Source of the DNA: Gymnopus androsaceus JB14
Taxonomy: Eukaryota > Basidiomycota > Agaricomycetes > Agaricales > Omphalotaceae
Assembly (NCBI GenBank): GCA_009733575.1
Contig: ML769551.1
Location: 1-64,000, forward strand
Direction: 5' to 3'
Length of the DNA: 64,000 nucleotides
This document shows, in pieces, positions 11,042 to 21,081 of this stretch. The notes beneath the pieces are model-generated. The model saw only the letters and a program-made list of their open reading frames with translations. It was not told the origin of the DNA and searched no databases. The first letter of the stretch is position 1. Each line of letters starts with the position of its first letter. The position numbers and the translations under genes were made by a program.

Positions 11042-12627
11042 CTAAACACCTTTCCAATTCCCTGCTTGGATGTCGGCCCAACGAGAAAACATACGCAGCC
11101 CGCTACCCCAACGATTCCCTCTCTCGGTTTTACGCCTGCTTAATTGTTCCGCATTGGCTGTTCGGTCGAAGTCCGCGTCGCTCATGAACCCGTTCTCCAC
11201 CCAATGGAAAAGGCCAGCAGATGAGTATTGAACCAACGAAAAATGTTCCTCGTGGGCAGCGATGGGGATGTTTGAATGGACAAGGAGCGCAGAAGGGATA
11301 AGAATGGTGGCGCCGGGAGGAAACCGAATGAAAAGACCCAGGTCCCATAGGATTAGATGGCCACCGCGGTCAGGGTCGAAGTTGCCCAATGCAGTGATGG
11401 CACACCAGCCAAAGCAAAGGTTGGCAGGGTCAATGTGAGGGTAGGATATTGAAAAAGGGCCAAAGTTTACCGTGCAAGCTGCCCATGCGCTGTTCTTGAA
11501 GAGCCGCCTAAGCCTCGGGTTCCAGCTAAACAGGGAGTCTAGCGTGCTTTTGCTATAGTCATAGCATTGAAAAGCATATGCCATAAAAAGACCTAGAGCA
11601 AAGATAAGCTGAGGGAGGGTATTCGGGAGGTGAACAGCTCACAGTTGGCGAAGCCAGCGATCTGCGCAAAGGCCAGCATCCCCAACAGCGTCGTCATTAC
11701 CAAGAGTGCCGTTTGGCTGCTTTGCTTAAGGCTGCCTGGTCTCTGCACCACTTATTTAGCACGATCTTCCGAAGGATAGAGATGACGGACTGACCTTGGC
11801 ACCTCCACCAAAGCTAACACCAATTGCCACGGCGGGTGCATCCATGCGACGGTGGTTTGCTTGCTTCTCGGTGAACAAGAGCATGCTCCGAGCGTTTCGA
11901 CAGGCGGTGCTAGCCTCTTCGTTGACCTTGGGCCAATCGGTTCCATGAGGAGAGCCTCCCAAAACACCTGCAACGTAGCTGTCCGAGTCAAGCAGGGTGC
12001 AGGGGTTTCTATGGAATGAGTTGAGTTAATACAGACCGTTAAACTAAAAGAATGCGATGTACTCGGCGTTTCACTTAACCTCCTTCAAGCCTTGTGCTTC
12101 GAGCTCCGCAACGCTGTCGTGTACGCGCTCGAAAGCCTGCTTCTTCCCGCTGTAACCCCCCGAGCTGATCTGCGCGTCGTTCTCCAACGAGAAATCCTCC
12201 GTTCGCAAGGTTTCGGACCCTCAACAGCGTTGCTGGGCCGTTTCAGACAGCGTGCGGTCCGTTCCTGGAATCGCAGCTCGCTTCTGGGCTTGCTTTGCCC
12301 GGTTTTTGGCGTCTTTGTGGGTGTTTTTTGCGGTCTTGGTGCGCTGAGGACCGGATTCAGCGACCCGGGGTAGAGTTTGGAGAGGTAGGGATGAAGACAA
12401 AGGATTGGGAGGGGGTTGTGGGGCGTTAGAGGCCGGGGATCCCTCCGGAACATTGTCGCCGATCTCGGGGTTATCCTGGAGGTAATCGGACTCCGTTTTG
12501 GTCTCGGATTCTCGGATTCGTTCCTCCAAACGTTCTTTAAGGTGAAAAGGACAGTTTGGTGGGATAGTTTCGACGGTCGAGGCCTTGATCTCATCCCAGG
12601 GTGAGAAGGTGCCACCGGAGCGAGTTG
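11042..12627 (-). pseudogene. TET/JBP-family dioxygenase, probably inactive
   Basis: Exons read leftward: 12627-12075, 12008-11795, 11742-11643, 11592-11042. The C-terminal half is the double-stranded beta-helix of fungal TET/JBP proteins: ISYPHIDPANLC carries the HxD metal ligands, GNFDPDRGGHLILWDL and PPGATILIPSALLVHSN carry the family core and distal His, and HFSLVQYSSAGLFHWV closes it. An upstream exon has RMDAPAVAIGVSFGGGAK, also typical. The N-terminal exon is Pro/Lys-rich with an in-frame TGA at 12221-12223; the frame continues past it (GSETLRTEDFSLENDAQISS), so it looks like a nonsense mutation. The residue I expect to be the 2-oxoglutarate-binding Arg (family EERxS) reads EEHFS (codon 11243-11245, CAT). 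Both changes fit CpG decay. The family oxidises 5-methylcytosine. The first exon and ATG were not located. Confidence 0.75.
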
Positions 12628-13080
12628 CTGGGGAGAAAAGAGCAGTTAGATGGATGGCTGCGCGGGTTTATATTAAATAAAAACGAAAAAGCGAAAAAAA
12701 AAGAGATGTTGGTTGCTTGGCTCCGAAGCTCGGACCCTCGTAACCAAGAAGAAGAGCAAATGGGGGTCGAAGGATGGGCGATTGGCTCCGGAGTAGGACC
12801 CTCATCGCATATGAATAGAAAACAAAATAAAGAAAAAGAAAAAGAAAGGAGAAGACTCATGCATGCTGGTCAAGGTTGAGAAGAGAGATGAGGTTGGGAC
12901 AGAGGTTGGTTGGTTGCGATCAACGGTTTCTGATCACGACGCTGTGACCTGCTGTGACCCCACGCGTTCCGGGCCGGAAATAAAACGTTTCTCAAACGTT
13001 CAAGTTCGAAACTCGCCACTCAAGCTCAAAAACCTTTTCGAAAATATTTTTAAAATTTTACTTGCATTATGCCTTGATAC

Positions 13081-13251
13081 ACGGACAAGACCAAAACCCA
13101 GCCAGCTAAACGGACCAGGAAGCAACCTTCCTCCCGATCCACTTCTAAAGGCAGCAAATTGAAACCGGAAATAGGCAGAAAACGAGGGAACCAGGGAAAC
13201 TTCCACGGAATACCGTTGAAGTTTCTTGATTCCTGGTTCCCTGGTTATATG
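13081..13251 (+). pseudogene. 5' fragment of large gene split by KDZ insertion
   Basis: Open frame reading T-D-K-T-K-T-Q-P-A-K-R-T-R-K-Q, then SSRSTSKGSKLKPEIGRKRG and FHGIPLKFLDSWFPGYM, a basic N-terminal region followed by a hydrophobic patch. The frame runs straight into the target duplication GTTATATG (13244-13251) and resumes in the same frame after the KDZ element at 16505. An upstream start was not found; the preceding in-frame TGA at about 13075 suggests that an exon begins near 13080. Confidence 0.6.
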
Positions 13252-13533
13252 CACCTGTAAAGCCCTAAGTACAGTATATGTACAAGTCAGTACCCCGTCG
13301 GTACATTGCTATGTAGATAAGGTCTTTAGACCAAGGTACTCTATAGTAGATAAATACTAGTATTTGAAAGAACTTTAGGCCCAAAATTAGTGTACCTTAC
13401 CACTAGTGACCTCAGCGACACCCCGTGACCGTCGGGCATCAGTTCAGGCAGCATTCGGGAGGCGCACTCAGACTAATTCAATAACATTTAGAGTAATACA
13501 AGAAAATTTACATCTAAGCACTAGTTATCATCA

Positions 13534-14650
13534 TCAAATGTTGTATCTAACACAGTGGTAACACGGCTTCTCAAAGTCATGAACATCATCCTCAGCAATA
13601 TCCTCGTCCACCTCCCACTGTCTTCCATCGTCCATCATGTCTAGATTGACCCTCCCGCCATTCGGCTGATGCATAACATGGGTTCCGGTTGACCAGTAGT
13701 GGCGGTTCGCGTGATTAAAGCCCCTCAGCTTGGTAATAGCAAATAAGCGAGATCTGTGTAAGGAGTTGTACCGAGCCCGTTCCTTCCAGTAGAGACGAAG
13801 CTGCAGAGCCAGTGCCGGGTCCTCTACTTCCACTTCCTTGGCTCTTCCGCACACCTTGTCCTCCTCATTGACCATGTGAGTCAGAAGCCTCTTGACCTCC
13901 ACATGAACCCGTGCAATCTCTTCCTCTGCCCGAATATACTTGAAGAAACGGGACATAAGAAGTCGGTTCTGAGGTGTCGCCCACTTCCTCTCACGAACAT
14001 CTTCACGGGTGTCACGAAGAATGTCAAATTCCGACAAGTAGGAGAAGTCAACAATTTCGTCCCAAGTGATCTTCAGGCGAGGCAGACTAAGGGTAGCTGC
14101 TGCTTCATTGTAGGCAGTAATGGCATTCTGGATCGACTTTGAGCGGTTCTTGAGGGACTGGCCAATGTGTTTGCACATCTTGTAACCTGCAAGATGTTAT
14201 GCTAGAAACCTAAGCAACAAAAACATCGGATGCCGCTCACCAGTACCAGAAACGTTCAGCCTGGCCATTTCGGACATCCGAGCCACAAGCAGGCACTCCA
14301 GCTTGTCCAGAGCCTTGCGATAGGAGGCCTCCTTCACCATCTTCTTCGCCTTAACCCATTCCTCACACCCCTCTACCCACCTCACCTCAATATTCAGACA
14401 CACTTCCAGCGCCTGGACATCAGAGATGAGCTTCCGCTCATTTTCCTCCTCATTCCGATGCTTCCTCTCGTAAACACTCCCCGAGTCCGCTTCCCAGCCA
14501 CATATGCAATATATGTCTGACAAAGCTTTGACAGTCGGGACTGGCAGCCCTGCAGTGCCTCCAACTTCAGATAGTACTCCATCTCCACGGTCTTGTGAGA
14601 CCCGGTGCACGAAACGGATCTCGGACCAACGTATCCCGAATGGTCTCGCA
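13534..14650 (-). pseudogene. KDZ transposase, C-terminal remnant
   Basis: Two exons (about 14520-14241 and 14186-13534) join across a 54-bp intron to read ...RKALDKLECLLVARMSEMA, RLNVSGTGYKMCKHIGQSL, then ITWDEIVDFSYLSEFDILRD, LLMSRFFKYIRAEEEIARVH and LYWKERARYNSLH. This is the conserved C-terminal helical region of KDZ transposases as I know them. Upstream (about 14520-14650) the sequence continues in a different frame, and no catalytic core is found before the minisatellite, so the N-terminal two thirds are gone. The terminal tail is acidic and ends at a proper stop. It could still supply a C-terminal fragment if transcribed, but is most likely dead. Confidence 0.75.
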
Positions 14651-14899
14651 CCTAAGATTGTACCGGTGGAGGACAAATGCGCCACCCGGCTGGTAACCGT
14701 GCCGTAAGGTGGGTCTGGACACAGTAGTATGAGTGCTTTACGGAACCAGTAAAGCTCAGAGGTGCAAGGAACAGTGTACGGCCACCCGCTGACGGTAATC
14801 AGGAGCGAACAGCGGGTGGCTATTGTGGTCCGACGAACTAGAAATGAGTCGGGAAGCGGATGGAATATGGTGAAAGGGGTGGTCACAAAAAGGTGTAAT

Positions 14900-15170
14900 A
14901 AGTCCAAATTTATGGATACATGCGGATGGAATACCAGCAAACATGCGGACGGACAATAGCGTTGAGAGGCGGGGGAAAAGGGTTGGAAAGCGGCGGAAAT
15001 ACGTGGGAGCGTGACGCGATAGTGCAAAAGCGGATGGAAATAGTTGGAGTGGATGGAATAGGGGTGAAAGGGATGGAATAGTCGTGGAGAGCGACGGAAT
15101 AGCGTGAGGAGCGGATGGACAATAGCGTTGTGAGCGGATGGAATTGAGTGAAGCGGGGACACGGTCCAGA
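14900..15170. repeat. Degenerate GCGGATGGAATAG minisatellite
   Basis: Repeated variants of GCGGATGGAATAGYGTKGAG spaced about 18-40 bp. Open frames here are translations of the repeat. It replaces the region where the transposase core would be. Confidence 0.55.
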
Positions 15171-16278
15171 GTTCTAGAGGTAGCAAAACCCAAATAGAAA
15201 GCTCCCGAGGGAGCTTTGGTTGGTAAAGCTGACAACCATAGATAGCAAGACATTGAGCTCTGGACGTAGATTTGGTATCTACGGACAGAGCCCGCAGTTT
15301 AATGCAGCATGACAGTGGGCCTTCGACACGGGAGCTCGGGAAGGACACCTTGTCGTTCCCCTTTTACAAGGTCAACATCACGGGATGGCCTCGGAGGCAT
15401 GTCCGCGCTCTACTCGCCTCAGCGACCTCACTGCCAATCAAACCAAGAAGCTGTTATGATGCATGGACGGCCGGAGCTCACTGGTATCGTTCATGACTGC
15501 TGCAGAAGCTAACGTTGTCAGAGGAGGCAGGCTGAAGAAGAACGCGGTGAGCGGCAGCCTTAGGGTTAGGAAGATCGTCAGGTTGGATGCCTGGTAAGAA
15601 ACGGTTGCGCAGGGGGCAAGGCACGTGGGAGTGCATGATGCAGGGAAGATTGAAGGATGTTAGTCTGACCAACGGGTCCCAAGGTCAAGAGAGTGCTGGC
15701 GACAACAGTGAGGAGGTCGGATGATGAGGGCGTTGTCCAGCCTCGGAAGAAAAACGAGGGCCATGGTAAGGACCTGGGGGTGGGGGGGGGTGCTTAAGAA
15801 GTCGGCGGGCAGACGGGTGGGAGGGCTAAAAAGTCAGTAAAGTGTACGTTTAAGAAGTTAGTCGGGCAGTTGGTGGAAGGAAGTCCGTGGCGGGGCGAGT
15901 AAAGAAGGCTGCTTGGGGGCGGTAAGAAGGCCTGCAGGGAGCGTCATGAAGTCCATGGGGCTGCAGGAGGTAGCAGCAGCTTCGGCTGCAGACAAGGGAG
16001 GAAGAGGAAGAAGAGCCAGCGTTTTGTCGTATCTGGACTCGGATGGTGGTTGTCCGACAGGAGGTGGGATGCGATGGAAGAGGATGAGGCTGAGTTCTCG
16101 GGCTAGTGTGACCAATGTCTTCTGTACGCAGTTGCTCATCTTACGTCCTGCTTTGCGGTGATGTATTTCTTCGGACAATGTTGTTGTAATCTTTGTCTAT
16201 CAACATCAAACTACTCCCATCTATGTAGTATTTACTTACTAGTCTGTAATCAATTTGTGTTGTGCTTTGAAGTCCCAC
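15171..16278. other. Interior of nested KDZ element, no gene
   Basis: G-rich, with a G-run near 15776-15790. Several open frames overlap on both strands but none shows a family signature. Confidence 0.35.
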
Positions 16279-16496
16279 GCCTCCCGAATGCTGCCCGAAC
16301 TGCATGCCCAATGTGCACAGGGTGATAGCTGAGGTTCACCTAGTGGTAAGCGTATCACTAATTTCGGCGTTAAAGTTCTTCAACTACTAGTATTTATCTA
16401 CTATAGGTACCTTGGTCTAAAGACCTTATCCTACATGAACGTTACGACGGGGTACTGACTCCTGTACATATACTTGTACTTAGGGCTTTACAGGTG

Positions 16497-19407
16497 GTTA
16501 TATGGCCTGCCTCCGGCAAGAAGAAACCTTTTTGGTTGGAATTTTTCAAAGCCTGGACCAGAAGTTTCCTCCGTTGCCCTTGAAGGCCGCGTCTGCTCCT
16601 TCGAAACCGTTGGATTCTCTGGTAGATGGCTACGGTTCTGAATCAGAGGAATCGGAGGAAGAGGCTGATGATCCTCATGTTCATTTTGCACGCACGGTTT
16701 CCAGAGCGGTGGGTTTTTAACTAATTTATTTTCATGGCCCCTGATTTTATGGCCCCTAATTAATTTTTTAGGTTCTTAAGCGTTGGTTCTCAACTCGAAT
16801 GACCAAGGATTCGCAGCACGGACAAAAACCCTTTCGACAAGTTCCTTGCCCAGCTCAACACGCGAAGTGGCTCCCCCCTGCCGGCTACCGATTGCAAGAA
16901 ATTCTACATGAAATTCTCCGATTCGGCCCAGGAGGTGGAAGCTGAGTACCAGAGGTGTTTTGGAAGGTGAACAAAGATGCAAAGAATGTCGACGAGGGAG
17001 GGATGGATGTTGATCGCGAGGTGAACGAAGATGCAACAGACGTTGGCAAGGGAAAGGAGGCTGGGGCCAGTTCTGAAAAGACGGGTGATGAGGAGGGAGC
17101 AACGGTTGGTGATGGTGACGGCGGAAGCCCTGCTGATCCTGAGGGTAGTGACAAGGAGGAGGATGAGGAGGATGATGAGGACGGTGATGAGGAGGACAAT
17201 GCCAAAAACTTTGCCCTCTCCCGTCATGTGACCATTGCCAAGGAGCTTTTTGCAAAGAAGTCTCCTGAGGCCCAGGCTGCAATTCAGATGGAGGCACAGG
17301 AGTATCACGACTCGCGTCAATCTGCTTATGAACAGGCACTTTCAGGAGAGGATTGGTACAGTGCTGACCTTCTACCTGAGTACATTCCTTCCTTTGTTTG
17401 CCTGGCCTATATATTGATTATTTTTTAGACGCCGCAAAAATGCTAGCACCTTTGCTCAACTTTTGGCAGATAGCTACGGTGCTATGATCAAGGGGATTGT
17501 TTCCATTTCGGTTGTTGGTCTAGACGAGCCGGATGCTCCTGGAGAAGAACCAGGACTTTTCCTGCACCAGTGAGTGTTTTCTGAGTCATCGAGGTGTTCT
17601 TGTTGCTCAGTTTTTTGAAGCGTCATGTCCAAGAACGCTCCTCACAAATTTACGGATTGGAACCCGTCGAGCTTCAGGGATGAGCATATGGGCTCTCTCC
17701 TTCATTTTGCTTCGGATATGTATAGGATCCAGCAGGGTATGTTTTTCTTTTCTTGTCTTTTTGTTATTATTTTTTGCAAAATATTCTTGAATCCTCAATC
17801 TTTTGCAAAACATTTTATTAACTGTGGTATTTTTAGGAGAGAACATCAACCAACCTTCCAGCAACTCAGCAGTGCCCGGGCTGCTCAAGACATGCTCAAT
17901 GACCCTGGCATGCTGTTGTTCAACGATAGCAATGCACCAATGGACAAAAGCAAGCTGCCTGCTGAAGGAGAGAAAAAGGGGAAGGAGAAAGAGAAACTGA
18001 AGAAGAATGGGAAGGGAAAGAAACGTAGCAGGGACTCGGAGAGTGAAGCAAGTGATGAAGAAGAGGCGCCAAAGGCTGCCAGCAATTCTCGCCGTCATTC
18101 ATCACGCTTGAAGATTACGAAACCTGCAGCTGTCTTGGAAGAAATGGACGTAGATTGGGCGGATGGTTGAGATGGTCGAGATCGGGTTTTGAGTGCGGGG
18201 ATGAGAGCTCACTTGGCTAGCTCATCTACGCCCAAGCGTATGAAACTCCAGGAAGCATTGAATGGGATGGAGGATCCTGATTTCTGCATGGCGAACATCT
18301 TGGCTGGGCCAGATGCTTCCGCCACAGGCTCTTCTTCTGATGCCTCTGGATCTGCTCCCACACCTGCAACTCCAGCTGAATCAACTCCCATGCCTGATGC
18401 TCCTGCTGCATCTGAACCAGCTCCTGCTACAGCTGCTGAATCGACTCTTGCTCCTGTGGCCCCTGTTGCCTCCGAATCCACTCCCGCTGCTAAGGCCATG
18501 GAGCTAACTCCTATGCCTGCTGCTGCCACTGTTATGGCCATGGAGTTGACTCCTATGCCTGCTGTGCTCGCTCCCGCTGCATCTGAACCAGTTCATGCTA
18601 GAGCTGCGGAATCGACTCCTGCTCCCATGACCCCTGTTGCATCCAGGCCTACTCCTGCTGCTACAGCCGTAGAGCTGACTCCTACGCCTGCTGCCCCTGT
18701 TGCTCCTGCTGCTGACCCTGCTTCTACTGATGCAGATCATGCTGGCGTGACGACTACCCCTGAAGGTGGACCTAACCGTCTCCCCGCTACTGCAAGGCTC
18801 CATCCTGGTTCCACTGCCAAGCCTGCCAATCTTCCTCCTCGACCTAAACCCAAGCCAAAGCATCCCGCTGCTGCTACTCCCAAATTCCCTGATTCTGGGC
18901 CTGAGTTCTATGACCATTACAGGAAGTACTTGCTTTCAGAGATGCAGGACGAGCCGCTTTGGGTACAAGCGGTGGATGCTTGGTACAGTTTTGAGAAATC
19001 CCGAGGCTTTCCTGCAAAGGGCAAAGGTAGAGATCTTATTGCCACTGATGAACGTCCTTCCGCGGTGACAGCCTGGGTAAGGAATGGTCGCAAAAGGATC
19101 CTCTCGAGATGGAGGATGGTGCTGTTCATCGGAAGTCCCTTCTGGACTGGTGGGATGCTCTGCAACCAGAGTGGCATAAACAAGGGGAGAAGTATGACGG
19201 GGCGAATGGGCACGACTGGGGCTCCTTGAAAGCTGATGGACAAAATGGCTTGTTGCCTGTTCTAGCCTGCATGTTGTGGTGGAGAAAGGTTGAAAAGGTA
19301 CTAAGAGGGATAGCGTGGACTGGGTTAAGTTGGTTTCTGATGTTACAGTGGTACTTCAAGAGCTTGCGGCTGCTGAGGAAGCAGCTTCTACTGAGAAAAC
19401 TGATTAA
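16497..19407 (+). pseudogene. Large acidic/Pro-rich element gene, 3' part
   Basis: Continuation of the frame at 13081-13251. Segments in order: ACLRQEETFLVGIFQSLDQK and an acidic stretch; NPFDKFLAQLNTRSGSPLPA (frame shifted near 16800 and shifted back near 16965); a D/E-rich stretch; AKNFALSRHVTIAKELFAKK; spliced exons RRKNASTFAQLLADSYGAM and KNAPHKFTDWNPSSFRDEHM; a Lys-rich nuclear-localisation-like region; an in-frame TGA at 18168-18170 (the adjacent repeat reads GGTCGAGAT, implying CGA to TGA); a Pro/Ala/Thr-rich tract of about 180 residues; and a C-terminal domain with LLDWWDALQPEW and GQNGLLPVLACMLWWRKVEK, ending at 19407. From memory this Trp-rich C-terminal domain is common in mushroom transposon-linked proteins. 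Function unknown. It is decayed by insertion, frameshifts and a stop. Confidence 0.6.
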
Positions 19408-19489
19408 TTGCTTGTTGTTTCTTGCCTCATGTATATACTGGTGATAAAATGGTTACCTATCACCCTTCATAGCGTATTAAAATATTTTG

Positions 19490-19904
19490 CAAAATACTAT
19501 CTGGTCTCAATATTTGGTATCAGGTTTGAAAAATATTTGCAACATTGTCATGAAAATTAGACGCCTGTCTGGGTGCTTTTGAGAGTTTCACCAAATATTT
19601 GGCAAATATTGTCAGACATGGTATATTAAGCGCCTGCTATGCTTTTTGAGGGTTTCACCAAATATTTGGCAAACCATTGTCAGACCTGGTGCATTAGGCG
19701 CTCACTACACTTTCCAAACAGTTTTGGTATTTCACCAAATATTTGGCAAATGAAGCTGTGAGGGATCATAGGCGCCCAAATAATTGATTTCATTTGGGTA
19801 TCCACAAATATTTGGCAAATAAATGTCAGAAGGATCATAGGCACCCAGGTAATCCATTTTATTCTAATATTCAAGCTTAAAGCATATTTAACAAATATCT
19901 GGCA
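19490..19904 (-). repeat. Right inverted end of composite element
   Basis: Inverted counterpart of 9158-9650, with at least four CACCAAATATTTGGCAAA-type palindromes. It begins just after ATATTTTGCAAAATA at about 19481-19496. Confidence 0.7.
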
Positions 19905-20175
19905 GTCATTAATGCGTCAAGTTAAAAGTACGATAATATGAACGAAGCTTGACAATGTGCTAGATCAAATGTGTTGCATATTAATACATAGTAACAATGC
20001 TACAAACTGGTCAAATGTGAAGAAATGGATCGTAATCATCAACATGATTAAGGATTTGAGAGTTTTGGAAGGTGGGAGACTGGATTGTAAGACGTCTAGC
20101 GGCATTTTCGCGAGCTTGCTGAGCACCTTGCGGCGAGGGTGTTTTCATATCCTTAGAGAACGGATCTGTAATCCA
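19905..20175. other. No gene recognised
   Basis: Flank of the composite element, AT-rich. Part of the reading-frame remnant described next may extend here (PFSKDMKTPSPQGAQQAREN, read leftward from about 20170). Confidence 0.3.
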
Positions 20176-20400
20176 CTACCCAATAGGTCCTCCGTATTTG
20201 GCAGGAATTGGTGTGCTTCCAGCCGGCCTATGTGCACAGTTGGTGAGGAGAGCAGCAAAGCACATAGGATGCATACTGTTCTCTAATGCCTTGAGTTTGC
20301 TCAAAGTCTTGATCCAAGAAACACTTGGAGCAGTCCAATGTATCTCCGCAAGTTTTTCGATAAAAGCTGAAGATCTCATTAGAAACATAGAATAAACGAA
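20050..20400 (-). pseudogene. Unrecognised gene remnant with in-frame TAG
   Basis: Read leftward, a protein-like stretch contains EKLAEIHWTAPSVSWIKTLS, LENSMHPMCFAALLTNCAH and STPIPAKYGGPIG, then a TAG, then WITDPFSKDMKTPSPQ in the same frame. Expected Trp-Trp at the stop suggests TGG to TAG. I could not assign it to a family. Likely the C-terminal piece of a host enzyme gene. Confidence 0.35.
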
Positions 20401-21056
20401 CTCCTAACGGCAATTGAGTGACCTTCACTTTCTTGAACAACTTCGGGCTCCACTTCAGCGTCCTTTTCCAAAATTAATAACCCCCTTGGACCTGGCCTTC
20501 CAGCCTCGCCAACTGGTTTAGGGTATCTGCTTAGCACCATAAGCTTATGCTACATTGAGATCGCTCGTTTGACGTTGCATAAGTAAGAGCAGAAAGGAGC
20601 TTGTGTCGGAGTCACTGCCGTAGGACAATGGGAGATACAGAAAATGGTGAATAGAAGTGGAAGCAATGGCGCGGTGGCTAAGGGATGGAAATAGACTCTG
20701 TCATGGGTTGGCGGGAGTTGGAGAAGCGGCAAATGGGAGTGGAAGTGGAAGTGGAAGATGAAAACAATTACTGTTTGCTGCGGCGGAGGCGGCGGAGGAA
20801 GGAATGCGATCGATCATTGCAGTGAAAGCTGGTTGCATCTCTAACATGTCGAGAAGACGGGTTGGCCAGTCATGGTGAAGTTGTGTACCAGGTGTGTTTT
20901 TGTGCGGGTATTTGAAGTGTTCGTATTGCCTTGTCCTCGGATGTCGCCTTTGCCTCCATTTGAAGTAAGGAGATAAAGGACCTTTGAAGGAATAAGCGTT
21001 GAACTGCTTTGGCACACAAAGGCGCTTTTGAAAGTGCAATGCTCTCGCGATCACCT
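20401..21056. other. No confident gene
   Basis: An open frame on the minus strand (20701-21054) contains a plausible stretch (HKNTPGTQLHHDWPTRLLDM) but runs into the assembly gap and has no family signature. Confidence 0.3.
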
Positions 21057-21081
21057 NNNNNNNNNNNNNNNNNNNNNNNNN
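21057..21081. other. Assembly gap (25 N)
   Basis: Run of N; any frame crossing it is unreliable. Confidence 0.99.

Larger units (their letters stand above)
13252..16496. mobile_element. Nested KDZ element with 8-bp target duplication
   Basis: Inverted ends of about 215 bp (13252-13468 and 16279-16496) start CACCTGTAAAGCCCTAAGTA and are roughly 85% alike. They are flanked by an exact 8-bp duplication GTTATATG (13244-13251, 16497-16504), as expected for KDZ/Zisupton or hAT elements. Inside is only a C-terminal transposase remnant plus a degenerate minisatellite, so this copy is non-autonomous. It interrupts a reading frame that is continuous across the duplication. Confidence 0.9.
9158..19904. 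mobile_element. Composite KDZ/TET-type element with palindrome-rich ends
   Basis: The ends at 9158-9650 and 19490-19904 are inverted copies, collinear for about 400 bp, beginning TGCCAGATATTTKTTAAAT on both sides and built from units each carrying a CCAAATATTTGG-like palindrome followed by 'GGCGCCTA...'. Between them are a KDZ-C-terminal-like gene, a TET/JBP gene (both minus) and a large divergent gene (plus). Without the nested 3.2-kb KDZ insertion the element would be about 7.5 kb. KDZ transposons carrying TET/JBP genes are established for basidiomycetes; here no catalytic transposase core was found outside the nested element. No target duplication recognised, so the exact ends remain inferred from the inverted match. 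Confidence 0.55.

Noticed and set aside
14197..15348. Single 383-codon protein on the minus strand
   Set aside because: Only the last 90 or so codons match KDZ wording; the remainder is translated minisatellite and G-rich sequence.
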